NCBI GenBank assembly: GCA_045628125.1
Contig: JAZQPA010000107.1
Span: 1 to 30,500 of the forward strand
Direction of reading: 5' to 3'
Origin: Minthousia sp045628125
GTDB taxonomy: Bacteria > Bacteroidota > Bacteroidia > Bacteroidales > Bacteroidaceae
Length of the DNA stretch: 30,500 nucleotides
Position 1 is the stretch's first letter, and every line of letters begins with the position of its first letter. This document shows positions 7,815 to 15,606 of the stretch, piece by piece. A model generated the notes under the pieces. The model was given only the letters and a program-made list of their open reading frames with translations. It searched no databases and was not told the DNA's origin. The translations under genes were made by a program, and so were the position numbers.

Positions 7815-9263
7815 ATGACTAGAAGATTTTTTAAGATATTCAGTTTAAGCATGCTGTTATTGTCATTTTTTACAATAGCAGCCTATTCTGCCCCAAAGAA
7901 GTTTACAGTTGTGATTGACGCCGGCCATGGCGGACATGATCCGGGAGCAGTGGGAAAGAAGGCGAAAGAAAAAACAATCAACCTGAATACCGCCCTGAAA
8001 CTGGGCAAGCTGATAGAGCAGAACTGCGCAGACGTTAAGGTGGTTTATACTCGTAAAACCGATGTGTTCATTCCACTGAATCAGCGCGCTCAGATTGCCA
8101 ACAATGCCAAGGCCGACTTATTCATCAGCATTCATACCAACGCCCTGCCAAAGGGTAAGATTGTATCAGGTGCCGAGACCTATACACTGGGTATGGCCAG
8201 AGCGGGCGAGAACCTGGAAGTTGCAAAGAAGGAGAACAGTGTCATTCTGATGGAAAACGGTTACAAGGAGACCTATAAGGGCTTTAATCCTAATTCCTCA
8301 GAGAGTTACATCATCTTTGAGTTCATGCAGGACAAGAACATGAACCAGAGTATCAATTTCGCCAAAAAGATTCAGCAGCAGTTCAAAAAAGCCGGACGTG
8401 TGGACAAGGGCGTTCACCAGGCCGGATTCCTGGTGCTGCGAGAGACTGCCATGCCAAGCGTCCTGGTAGAGTTGGGCTATATATCCACTCCTCAGGAAGA
8501 GAATTTCCTGAACACATCTGCCGGCATCGATAAGATGGCAAGAAGCATTTACAACGCCTTTATCAGCTACAAGTCCGGTCAGAAGACCTCGGCAACCACC
8601 AGTCAGCCTGCTCCAAAAAGTGCAGCACCGATAGTGGCAGAATCAGCAGCAGTTGAAGAGGGCGAAGCTCTGGATCTTCATCCTATCCGGGATGCGTCAC
8701 ACGTGGCCAGAAACAAGAATCAGACTGCCGCAAAGGCTAACAATACAGCCAAGAATGAGGTGGCACCTGTAAAGACTGCCGAAAAGGCGCCTGCTAAAAC
8801 AGCAGAGAAAACACCAGCCAAAACAGCAGAGAAGGCACCTGCAAAAGCAGCCGAAAAAACGCCAGCTAAGACCACAGAAAAGGCACCTGCCAAAACAGCA
8901 GGGAATACAACAGCCAAGACAGACAATAAGGTGAAAGCTGAAAACACCAAAGCGGAAGAGAATAAAGCCCCAGCTGCTAAGGCCGCTAAATCGGACGCAC
9001 CGGTGTTTAAAATCCAGATTCTCACCTCGCCTACCAAGCTGAATGCCAATGACCGCCAATTCAAAGGCCTGAAGGGGGTGGATTTCTATCGTGAAAGCAG
9101 TAAGTACAAGTATACCTACGGTTCTTCCAGCGACTACAATGAGATTTTGAGAAAGAAAAAGGAAATTACAACTAAATTTTCTGATTGTTTCATCATTGCT
9201 TTCCGGAATGGAGAGAAAATGGACGTAAACGAAGCAATCCGGATATTTAAAAACAAAAAATAA
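7815..9263 (+). CDS. N-acetylmuramoyl-L-alanine amidase (Amidase_3) with SPOR-like tail
   Basis: This envelope enzyme cleaves the bond between muramic acid and the stem peptide of peptidoglycan, usually for daughter-cell separation. The 482-residue product has a signal peptide (about 1-26) and an Amidase_3 domain (about 30-250) with zinc ligands in VIDAGHGGHDPGA, the later IHTNA and the catalytic Glu of VLVELGYIS. An Ala/Lys/Pro/Thr-rich linker contains six 8-residue repeats (320-367). A C-terminal SPOR-like domain follows (about 395-482, FKIQILTSP to FIIAFRNGEKM), which would bind denuded septal glycan. The MCE gene follows after six bases. The ATG at 7815 is chosen because the -7 box overlaps the longer frame. 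Confidence 0.9.
   Translation: MTRRFFKIFSLSMLLLSFFTIAAYSAPKKFTVVIDAGHGGHDPGAVGKKAKEKTINLNTALKLGKLIEQNCADVKVVYTRKTDVFIPLNQRAQIANNAKADLFISIHTNALPKGKIVSGAETYTLGMARAGENLEVAKKENSVILMENGYKETYKGFNPNSSESYIIFEFMQDKNMNQSINFAKKIQQQFKKAGRVDKGVHQAGFLVLRETAMPSVLVELGYISTPQEENFLNTSAGIDKMARSIYNAFISYKSGQKTSATTSQPAPKSAAPIVAESAAVEEGEALDLHPIRDASHVARNKNQTAAKANNTAKNEVAPVKTAEKAPAKTAEKTPAKTAEKAPAKAAEKTPAKTTEKAPAKTAGNTTAKTDNKVKAENTKAEENKAPAAKAAKSDAPVFKIQILTSPTKLNANDRQFKGLKGVDFYRESSKYKYTYGSSSDYNEILRKKKEITTKFSDCFIIAFRNGEKMDVNEAIRIFKNKK
8772..8915 (+). repeat. Six 24-base tandem repeats inside the amidase linker
   Basis: Six imperfect 24-base units encode variants of KTAEKAPA (residues 320-367). The last unit is degenerate (KTAGNTTA). 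Such units expand or contract by slippage, so linker length may vary between strains. The translated opposite strand gives a spurious Cys/Phe-rich frame. Confidence 0.85.
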
Positions 9264-9269
9264 AAAACC

Positions 9270-10169
9270 ATGAAATTTTCTAAAGAAGCTAAAATCGGTG
9301 CAGCAGGTCTGGTTGCAATAGTACTATTATATTATGGTATCAGTTTCCTTAAGGGAGTAAACGTGCTTTCAAGCAAGAACAGATATTATGTGGAATTTGC
9401 AAACGTATGCCAGCTGACACAGTCCAGTCCGGTTTATGCAGATGGTTATAGCATCGGCATTGTGCGCGACATTGTCTACAATTACAACAAACCCGGTCAT
9501 GTGGTGGTAGCTATCGACGTGGATCCGGAACTGCGTATTCCTGCAGGAAGTAGCGCATCGCTGGAAACAGAGATGCTGGGAGGCGTAAAAATGAATATAC
9601 TCCTGGCAAACAACCCCAAGCAGCGCATAGAGCCAGGCGACACTCTGGCAGGAAGCGCGGCAGGCGGTCTGATGGATTCCGCAGCCAACATGCTGCCAGC
9701 CATCGAGAAGATGCTTCCTAAACTGGATTCTATCCTGACTGCAGTAAACACGCTGGTAAACGATCCTGCACTGGCCAACACTTTACACCACACCGAGCAG
9801 ATGACCAGCAACCTGAACAGCACCACCGCCAAATTAGATAAGGTGATGAACTCGCTGCCAGAGTTGACCGCCAATCTGAACTCTGTGTGCCAGAATGCCC
9901 AGACACTTACCGCTCATATGGATGAGAAGATTCAGCAACTGGATGTAGAAGGCACCATGGCCAGAATCAACAGCACCCTGGCTAATGTAGAGCAGATGAC
10001 GAATAAGATCAACAGCAAGGAAAGCACAATCGGATTACTGATGAATGACACCGAGCTTTACAACAACATGAACCTAACCATGTCAAATGCTGCAAGTCTG
10101 TTGGGCGATTTCAAGAGTCATCCAAAAAGATACGTTCATTTCTCAGTTTTCGGTAAAAAAGACAAATAA
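9270..10169 (+). CDS. MCE (MlaD-like) domain protein
   Basis: The 299-residue product has an N-terminal membrane anchor (about 8-28, IGAAGLVAIVLLYYGISFLKG) and an MCE domain (about 36-115) with VYADGYSIGIVRDI and the GGVKMNILL strand. A long helical, coiled-coil-like C-terminal part runs to about residue 275. MCE proteins form hexameric rings or tubes in the periplasm that move phospholipids between inner and outer membranes with an MlaEF-type ABC transporter. No MlaE or MlaF gene is in the window. It lies six bases after the amidase gene, a pairing common in Bacteroidales. Confidence 0.88.
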   Translation: MKFSKEAKIGAAGLVAIVLLYYGISFLKGVNVLSSKNRYYVEFANVCQLTQSSPVYADGYSIGIVRDIVYNYNKPGHVVVAIDVDPELRIPAGSSASLETEMLGGVKMNILLANNPKQRIEPGDTLAGSAAGGLMDSAANMLPAIEKMLPKLDSILTAVNTLVNDPALANTLHHTEQMTSNLNSTTAKLDKVMNSLPELTANLNSVCQNAQTLTAHMDEKIQQLDVEGTMARINSTLANVEQMTNKINSKESTIGLLMNDTELYNNMNLTMSNAASLLGDFKSHPKRYVHFSVFGKKDK

Positions 10170-10205
10170 CGTTATTTGAAATGAATTCAAATTAGGTATT
10201 TTTTT
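10163..10205 (+). terminator. Probable weak terminator after the MCE gene
   Basis: A perfect 16-base palindrome (CAAATAACGTTATTTG, 10163-10178) contains the stop codon. It overlaps a second stem, ATTTGAA (10174-10180) with TTCAAAT (10186-10192), and a run of seven T ends at 10205. The stems are AT-rich, so termination strength is doubtful. Confidence 0.4.
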
Positions 10206-10433
10206 CATGCAAAAATATCGACAGGTATAATTTATTGATTTTTGGAAAAAAAGAGCAAGTCTATTTAACTTATCCTTTATTTCCAGCAAACAAAGGTTAC
10301 ACGAACAAAACAATGTAAATCAATCTGTTATACCACACACTTACCGTTCCACGGTAGGCCTGTTTTGCCACATTTCTAAATACCTATTATTCAAATTATT
10401 ATAACTCTTTTAGAATATCCAAATAAAAATCGA
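10206..10433. other. AT-rich gene-free region upstream of dnaA
   Basis: The 340-base space between the MCE gene and dnaA holds no reading frame of note. It has a 5-bp inverted repeat TACCG/CGGTA (10342-10346 with 10352-10356), flanked by TTATACCACA (10328-10337) and TTTTGCCACA (10363-10372). Each differs from a DnaA box by one inserted base. An AT-rich stretch then runs to the dnaA promoter. I cannot show that this is an origin; Bacteroidetes origins are not always next to dnaA. Confidence 0.3.
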
Positions 10434-10465
10434 TTTGTTTTTTTAGAAAAAGTTTCTCAACTTTG
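10434..10465 (+). promoter_or_regulatory. dnaA promoter
   Basis: TTTG (10434-10437), 20 bases, then CAACTTTG (10458-10465), one mismatch in the -7 box. The predicted transcript starts near 10472, giving a leader of about 38 bases. Confidence 0.6.
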
Positions 10466-10509
10466 CATGTGTAGAAGTTGAGTGACATATTAAAATCAGT
10501 TTGAGAACA

Positions 10510-11901
10510 ATGGAAAACAAATCTCTATTGCTCTGGAAGGATTGTCTGTCTATTATACGCGACAATCTCACAGAAACGCAATATAACACATGGTTTGCCC
10601 CTATCCGATTTCTCTCTTTGGTTGATAATGCATTAACCATTGAGGTTCCTAGCCAGTTTTTCTGTGAATTTCTGGAGGAGCATTTTTTGGATATCTTCAG
10701 CAAATCCATTATGCGTGTATTCGGAAAGGAAACACGCCTGATGTACCGTGTTAATACGGATAGCACAAACCATCTGGACCAAATTCAGGAAGCCGAAGAA
10801 GTAGTACCACAAGTAGAAGTCAAGGAGAAGCCTGCTGTTGAAGCCAACAAGGTTCCTCAGAGCACTTCTGAACTTGATTCTCAGTTAAACCCAAAGTATA
10901 ACTTCGGAAACTTTATTGAAGGCAGCTGCAACAAGCTGTCCCGTACCGTTGGTATGTCCATTGCAGAAGATCCAGCTCACACTTCATTTAATCCATTGTT
11001 CATCTATGGACCTTCTGGCGTAGGCAAAACCCATCTGGTAAATGCTATTGGCGGTCAGATCAAGCAGAAATTCCCCAACAGCAGGGTATTATATGTATCC
11101 GCTCACCTTTTCATGGTACAGTTCACCGATGCTGTCAGAAACAATAAGACGAATGATTTCATCAAATTCTATCAGACCATCGATGTACTGATCATTGACG
11201 ATATTCAGGAATTGTCCGGACTAATCAAGACCCAGAATACATTCTTCCATATCTTCAACCATCTACAGCAGTTAGGCAAGCAGATTATCATGACTTCCGA
11301 CCGCACTCCTTCCGAAATGAAGGGTTTTGAGGAGCGTATGCTTACCCGATTCAAATGGGGTATGGTTGCTGAGTTGGAAAGACCCAATCAGGATCTGAGA
11401 AAAGCCATCATTACTAAGAAGATTAAGCGCGATGGCCTGCATATTCCAAATGAGGTGATTGACTTTATCGCCACCAACGTAAACAATAGTGTACGTGATT
11501 TGGAGGGTATCATCAATTCACTGATGGCTTATTCAGTGGTTTACAACTGCGACATTAACATGCAGTTGGCAGAGCGTGTAGTAGGACGCGTTATCCAATA
11601 TGAGAAGAAAGTCATCAATGTGGAAGCCATCCTGAAAGCCACCTGCGAGCAGTTTAAGGTTTCCCTGGAAGACATTTTCAGCCGAAGCAGAAAGCGCCCT
11701 GTAGCCATTGCCCGTCAGACCGCCATGTATCTGGCACAGAAATATACCGATATGGCATTGACACGCATTGGTGCTGAGATTGGCCACCGAGACCATGCCA
11801 CCGTGCTGCACTCCATCAAGCAGATCAAGCAACAGATTGAGATTGATGCTAAGATTTCTGCTCAGGTAAACGAAATTGAAGTCACATTAAATCAAGCATA
11901 A
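10510..11901 (+). CDS. dnaA: Chromosomal replication initiator DnaA
   Basis: The 463-residue protein has all four DnaA domains. Domain I (about 1-80) includes YNTWFAPIRFLS. A short acidic linker follows (about 85-125). The AAA+ domain has Walker A GPSGVGKTH, Walker B VLIIDDIQ and sensor region MTSDRTPSEM. Domain IV carries the DnaA-box signature GHRDHATVLHSIKQI. It binds oriC and opens it for DnaB loading. The ATG at 10510 is preferred over the in-frame TTG at 10501. The gene stands alone between its own promoter and a strong shared terminator. Confidence 0.97.
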   Translation: MENKSLLLWKDCLSIIRDNLTETQYNTWFAPIRFLSLVDNALTIEVPSQFFCEFLEEHFLDIFSKSIMRVFGKETRLMYRVNTDSTNHLDQIQEAEEVVPQVEVKEKPAVEANKVPQSTSELDSQLNPKYNFGNFIEGSCNKLSRTVGMSIAEDPAHTSFNPLFIYGPSGVGKTHLVNAIGGQIKQKFPNSRVLYVSAHLFMVQFTDAVRNNKTNDFIKFYQTIDVLIIDDIQELSGLIKTQNTFFHIFNHLQQLGKQIIMTSDRTPSEMKGFEERMLTRFKWGMVAELERPNQDLRKAIITKKIKRDGLHIPNEVIDFIATNVNNSVRDLEGIINSLMAYSVVYNCDINMQLAERVVGRVIQYEKKVINVEAILKATCEQFKVSLEDIFSRSRKRPVAIARQTAMYLAQKYTDMALTRIGAEIGHRDHATVLHSIKQIKQQIEIDAKISAQVNEIEVTLNQA

Positions 11902-11934
11902 AAAAAACAGGTGCCGTTAAGCACCTGTTTTTTT
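11901..11934. terminator. Bidirectional terminator between dnaA and the nitroreductase gene
   Basis: Perfect 14-base arms (11901-11914 and 11921-11934), with core ACAGGTGC/GCACCTGT, a 6-base loop, and A and T runs on both sides. It begins at the dnaA stop codon and ends three bases before the nitroreductase stop, so it serves both converging genes. Confidence 0.92.
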
Positions 11935-11936
11935 CA

Positions 11937-12674
11937 TTATAAGAACTTTTGTTTCTTCAACGCCCGCAACAATCCCTCACTCATAGCCTCATTATCCTTT
12001 CGGGAATAACGTATGTCGGTAAATATCTGGGCTAAAGTCTCCTTGTTGTTGATTTCCACAAAATGCTTGTTTTCAGGCAGTGATTCTTTTTCTGCATACA
12101 AATCGTCAATCGACTTCTCGTCGTAATCGGCATAAGCCTCATTGTGCATAATCGCACGAATCGGCAAACGGTCTGATTGTGCAGGACTCTCGTCAGGATA
12201 GCCTACCGTAATGGTTGCTACAGGGAAAACCAGCTCAGGCAATCCCAATGCGTCAATAATAGCCTCGGACGTATAGATGGTTGTACCCAAATAGCAGGTA
12301 CCCAATCCTTCAGCCTCAGCCAAAGTACAGAAATTCTGGACATACAACAGCGTATCTGATGCTGCATTCAGGAAGGACAGCAGATTATCATAGCCAGGAT
12401 CAGCCTTTCTGTATCTGCACCACTGGGTAGTACGGCGAAAATCAGCACAGAATGTCAGCACCACAGGTGCACCCATGACCATAGGCTGATTGAAATGAAG
12501 AGGGGATAATTTCTTTTTTCCTTCTTCGTTGCGGGTAACCACAACACTGTATAATTGCAGATTACCCATCGTTGGAGTTCTTTCCGCTTCTTCTAAAAGT
12601 TGAGTCAGCAGCTCGTCTGAAATGTTCTGTTCCGAATACTTACGGATGGAAACACGATTTTTAATACTATCCAT
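11937..12674 (-). CDS. Nitroreductase-family FMN oxidoreductase
   Basis: The 245-residue protein has the FMN-phosphate motif near the start (RVSIRKYSEQNISDELL). It continues with a typical ERTPTMGNLQLYSVVV strand, a mid region GLGTCYLGT, and TITVGYPDESPAQSDRLPI toward the end. Such cytoplasmic flavoenzymes use NAD(P)H to reduce nitro compounds, quinones or flavins; the physiological substrate is unknown. The size and central helix-rich insertion are closer to the NfsA/FRP group than to the short NfsB group. A -7-like TACCTTTA lies at 12706-12699 with no clear -33 partner. Confidence 0.86.
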   Translation of the reverse strand: MDSIKNRVSIRKYSEQNISDELLTQLLEEAERTPTMGNLQLYSVVVTRNEEGKKKLSPLHFNQPMVMGAPVVLTFCADFRRTTQWCRYRKADPGYDNLLSFLNAASDTLLYVQNFCTLAEAEGLGTCYLGTTIYTSEAIIDALGLPELVFPVATITVGYPDESPAQSDRLPIRAIMHNEAYADYDEKSIDDLYAEKESLPENKHFVEINNKETLAQIFTDIRYSRKDNEAMSEGLLRALKKQKFL

Positions 12675-12860
12675 ATCTTACCATTTTTAAATCTTTTGTA
12701 AAGGTACAAAATTTCCGAATAAATGTATCATAGTTTGTAACTAATTATTATTTTGGACAACAATTAGGGTTTTGGCAGGATAAAAAACATTTCATTTTCA
12801 ATAAGAAGAGCAATAAAAACGGAAAACTTACAGAATCATCACTTATTTCCTATTTCAAAA

Positions 12861-12892
12861 TTTGGTTCATTCAACATGATTTTCTATCTTTG
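12861..12892 (+). promoter_or_regulatory. Promoter of the TSCPD-like gene and folB
   Basis: TTTG (12861-12864), 20 bases, TATCTTTG (12885-12892): an exact match. The start near 12899 gives a leader of about 120 bases to the ATG at 13019, or 12 bases to the ATG at 12911. Apart from this promoter I see nothing in 12707-13018. Confidence 0.7.
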
Positions 12893-13018
12893 CAAAAGAA
12901 TTGATTGGGTATGCCATACAACTTCTACATTTTTTTATCCGTCAATTCTTCCATGGATACAATTGTTAGAAAATGGAGAACTGTTTTATGTATTGAATTA
13001 ACCGTAACTACCACCACT

Positions 13019-13528
13019 ATGGCAGAGCAAGAATCGTCTACAAACCCCAAGGAGGCTCCAGTTTACAAACAATTACCAGTAACAGAAGTACGTCCAAGAG
13101 TATTGGATTGTGATGTGGTCCGTTTCCAGAACAACAAGGAGAAATGGGTGGCATTTGTTGGTCTTCTGGATGGTTACCCTTATGAGATTTTTACGGGTGT
13201 ACTGGATGACGAAGAGGGCATCTCATTACCCAAATCAGTAGTAAGCGGAAAGATTGTCAAGAACTTCGATGAGAACGGTGTTAAGCGCTACGACTTCCAG
13301 TTCCAGAACAAGAGAGGCTACAAGACCACCATTGAAGGTCTGTCTGAGAAGTTCAACAAGGAGTACTGGAATTATGCCAAGCTGATCTCGGGCGTTTTGC
13401 GCTACCGTGTTCCTGTAAAGCAGGTCGTAAAGATGGTAGACAGCCTTCAGTTTGACGGAGATTCCATCAACAGCTGGAAAGACGGCGTGGAACGCGCACT
13501 GAAGAAATACATTAAGGAAGACGAATAA
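13019..13528 (+). CDS. Stand-alone protein like the C-terminal (TSCPD/NrdJb) region of B12-dependent ribonucleotide reductase
   Basis: The 169-residue protein reads like the C-terminal part of class II (adenosylcobalamin) ribonucleotide reductases. It has RPRVLDCDVVRFQNNKEKW, then AFVGLLDGYPYEIFTG and RYDFQFQNKRGYKTTIEGL, and YWNYAKLISGVLRYRVPV followed by a Trp-Lys-Asp-Gly-Val-ARALKKYI end. The pattern of strands then a helix with LISGVLRYRVP fits the TSCPD fold, which in Pseudomonas is a separate small subunit, NrdJb. No catalytic reductase gene or remnant is next to it here. I chose the ATG at 13019 because the homology starts just after it; the frame stays open to an ATG at 12911, whose extra 36 residues resemble nothing. 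folB follows after eight bases. Its role is inferred only. Confidence 0.7.
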   Translation: MAEQESSTNPKEAPVYKQLPVTEVRPRVLDCDVVRFQNNKEKWVAFVGLLDGYPYEIFTGVLDDEEGISLPKSVVSGKIVKNFDENGVKRYDFQFQNKRGYKTTIEGLSEKFNKEYWNYAKLISGVLRYRVPVKQVVKMVDSLQFDGDSINSWKDGVERALKKYIKEDE

Positions 13529-13536
13529 GCACAATC

Positions 13537-13905
13537 ATGCAGATTGAAAGCACATCGATACATCTCGAAAAGATGCGTTTCTATGCCTATCATGGGGTTA
13601 TGCCTCAGGAGAATAAAGTAGGTACGTATTTTTGGGTATCTCTTCATATCGATACAGATTTCACGCCAGCCGTTGAGTCCGACAATCTGGATGGAACCAT
13701 CAGCTATGCCGACATATACAGCAGCGTTAAGGATGAGATGTGCAAGACTTCCAAACTATTAGAGCACGTGGCAGGCAGAATAGCCAAAAGACTTTACCAG
13801 GACTTTCCCGCCATTACCCGGATAACGGTGAAAGTAGACAAGGAGAACCCGCCAATGGGTGCTCAATGTGAATCTTGTGGAGTTGAAATTACCACAACAA
13901 GATAA
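13537..13905 (+). CDS. folB: Dihydroneopterin aldolase
   Basis: This cytoplasmic folate-pathway enzyme converts 7,8-dihydroneopterin to 6-hydroxymethyl-dihydropterin and glycolaldehyde. The 122-residue length is normal. It keeps FYAYHGVMPQENKVGTYFWV with the substrate-binding Glu, the DGTISYADIYSSV strand-helix, LLEHVAGRIA and the VTVKVDKENPPMG-like segment (ITVKVDKENPPMG) with catalytic Lys. It sits eight bases after the TSCPD-like gene and very likely shares its promoter. A strong terminator follows immediately. Confidence 0.95.
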   Translation: MQIESTSIHLEKMRFYAYHGVMPQENKVGTYFWVSLHIDTDFTPAVESDNLDGTISYADIYSSVKDEMCKTSKLLEHVAGRIAKRLYQDFPAITRITVKVDKENPPMGAQCESCGVEITTTR

Positions 13906-13907
13906 TA

Positions 13908-13933
13908 AAAGGCATCCCCTAAAGGATGCCTTT
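13908..13933. terminator. Bidirectional terminator between folB and tsaE
   Basis: AAAGGCATCC (13908-13917) and GGATGCCTTT (13924-13933) form a perfect 10-bp stem with a 6-base loop between the converging folB and tsaE genes. Confidence 0.88.
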
Positions 13934-13943
13934 CCTTATTATA

Positions 13944-14354
13944 TTAAAAGGTGATGAGTCTGGTGCCATCGGGTTGCTCCTCAATACGGACCTTTACTGC
14001 GTCCAGCGGCAACAACTCTTCAATCAGTTCCGGCCATTCAATGAAACACAGCGCTCCACAATAGAAATAATCCTCGTAACCCATATCATATACTTCCTCC
14101 AACTTTTTTATCCGGTAAAAGTCGAAATGATAAATCAGTTCATCAGAATCGCTTCTATATTCGTTGACAATGGCAAAGGTTGGTGAATTAATGACATCCT
14201 CCACGCCCAGCACTTCACATACAGCCTTGATGAATGTTGTCTTTCCCGCTCCCATGCTGCCATAGAAAGCAAACACGGTATTATCACCCATGGCATTTAC
14301 AAACTCCACAGCCGACTGACGGATATTATCCAATGAATTTATTTTAATTTCCAT
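13944..14354 (-). CDS. tsaE: tRNA threonylcarbamoyladenosine biosynthesis ATPase TsaE
   Basis: TsaE is the ATPase that supports the TsaBD complex in making the t6A37 modification on ANN-decoding tRNAs. The 136-residue protein has Walker A GSMGAGKTTFIKAV, the switch-like INSPTFAIVNEY, the HFDFYRIKKLEEVYDMG stretch and the ALCFIEWPE motif, all diagnostic. It is the last gene of the aroA operon, four bases after the ABC permease stop codon. Confidence 0.95.
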   Translation of the reverse strand: MEIKINSLDNIRQSAVEFVNAMGDNTVFAFYGSMGAGKTTFIKAVCEVLGVEDVINSPTFAIVNEYRSDSDELIYHFDFYRIKKLEEVYDMGYEDYFYCGALCFIEWPELIEELLPLDAVKVRIEEQPDGTRLITF

Positions 14355-14358
14355 AACT

Positions 14359-15162
14359 TTAATGTTTAATCAATGAAGTAGCTAATTTACAAACGGCATA
14401 AATCAGGATAGATACAAAGATGATGCTTGCACCCGATGGGACATTATAAGCATACGAGAAGAACAGACCTCCCAAACAACTGATATAGCCAATCAGGATG
14501 GAGTAACCTATCATATGCTTGTAATTCAGTGTAATCAGATTGGCTGTGCTTTGAGGAATGGTCAGCAGGGACAGCACCAGAACAATACCCACCATACGCA
14601 GACATGCCACGATGGATAAAGCAATCAACGCCATCATCAGGTAATCAACCATACCAACACGCATACCTTGAGAACGGGCAAACTGCTCGTCAAAAGCCAC
14701 ATACATAATCGGTCTCAAGAAGAAAACGAATGCCAATACCGAAATCAGGGTCAACACAGCCAGCCACAGGATATCCCCCATCGATATGGTCAGGATATTA
14801 CCAAACAGATAGGATGACAGGTCGGGAACAAAAGCCGGACTCATGAAACTGAAGATGATACCAACACTCATACCCAAAGTCCAGAAGATGGCAATAGCAG
14901 AATCCTCACGCATATCGCTTCTTGACCTGAGCCACTGCACGCCAAATCCACTCAGCATGGCAAAAATGGCTGCTGAAAGAATTGGAGGGAAACCGAAATA
15001 CACACCCAATCCTATTCCACCGAACGAAGCATGAGTAAGTCCTCCGCTGATGAAAACCAGACGGCGGGTAACAATATAAGTGCCGATAATTCCGCACAAT
15101 ATACTGGCCAACAGACTTCCAATCAGCGCATGTTGGAAAAAAGTGTATTGTAATATATCCAT
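14359..15162 (-). CDS. Zinc/manganese-type ABC transporter permease (ZnuB/MntB family)
   Basis: This 267-residue inner-membrane protein has about eight hydrophobic segments. It carries family features: a start like LIGSLLASILCGIIGTYIVTRRLVFISGG, then LTHASFGGIGLG, the FDEQFARSQGMRVGMVDYL cytoplasmic loop and VLSLLTIPQSTANL. Such permeases move Zn2+ or Mn2+ (some Fe2+) with a solute-binding protein and an ATPase. Neither partner is in the window, so they must be encoded elsewhere or the metal is handled differently. It lies between a small membrane protein (nine bases upstream) and tsaE. Confidence 0.88.
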   Translation of the reverse strand: MDILQYTFFQHALIGSLLASILCGIIGTYIVTRRLVFISGGLTHASFGGIGLGVYFGFPPILSAAIFAMLSGFGVQWLRSRSDMREDSAIAIFWTLGMSVGIIFSFMSPAFVPDLSSYLFGNILTISMGDILWLAVLTLISVLAFVFFLRPIMYVAFDEQFARSQGMRVGMVDYLMMALIALSIVACLRMVGIVLVLSLLTIPQSTANLITLNYKHMIGYSILIGYISCLGGLFFSYAYNVPSGASIIFVSILIYAVCKLATSLIKH

Positions 15163-15171
15163 ATCAGTCTA

Positions 15172-15606
15172 TCAAGAAACAATCCGGCGTTCTCCAACAA
15201 TCAGGAAGACTTCGGATTTCAAATCATCCGGAAGTTCCACAGCCCGCAACTGTAATGAACGCACCCATCCTGCCACCTCGTCCTCACGCATGGTGTACAG
15301 AACCTCACGGAACTCCTCCGATTCCTCGGAGGTATATTCATCCGAAGAACGTCCGCGGAAACGGTCCAGTTCCTCGTCATTATAATATTCAATCTGCTTA
15401 CTCACTGCCGCAAGTAAGCTATCCTTCTCACAGGTTTCATGCTGGCCACAGCATTCCATATCCTCCACCTGCTTGATGCTGGGATATTCAGTCAGCTCAC
15501 CGGACTCTATCTTTTTCTCAATCTTCCGGTTACGTAAATATCCTGCGCCCAGCGCCAGCAGAAAGCCGAATGCCAGAATGGCCAATAATATGAAGATTAC
15601 AATCAT
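15172..15606 (-). CDS. Small membrane-anchored protein with CCGxHxxC motif, unknown function
   Basis: I do not recognise a functionally characterised family. The 144-residue protein has one N-terminal membrane segment (about 3-24) and a charged region. A cluster ECCGQHETCEKDSL (about 52-65) has three Cys and one His and could bind a metal or form a redox pair. An acidic Ser/Glu/Asp-rich part follows (EEYTSEESEEF-like), then a C-terminal alpha/beta stretch. Its ATG overlaps the aroA stop codon by four bases, and the metal permease follows after nine, so it belongs to the operon. A link to metal transport is only suggested by the motif and the neighbour. Confidence 0.72.
   Translation of the reverse strand: MIVIFILLAILAFGFLLALGAGYLRNRKIEKKIESGELTEYPSIKQVEDMECCGQHETCEKDSLLAAVSKQIEYYNDEELDRFRGRSSDEYTSEESEEFREVLYTMREDEVAGWVRSLQLRAVELPDDLKSEVFLIVGERRIVS

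Noticed and set aside
8772..8915. CRISPR-like array
   Set aside because: The units are directly adjacent without spacers and encode an in-frame peptide repeat.
8697..9064. Minus-strand frames with Cys/Phe-rich or Ala/Val-rich sequence
   Set aside because: They are the reverse translation of the 24-base repeats in the amidase linker, with no start context or homology.
10170..10509. Chromosomal origin of replication
   Set aside because: No perfect DnaA boxes or cluster of them is present, and gene order alone does not place the origin in this phylum.
12675..13018. Remnant of a full-length B12-dependent ribonucleotide reductase upstream of the TSCPD-like gene
   Set aside because: None of the frames there shows reductase catalytic motifs, and a clean promoter occupies the region.
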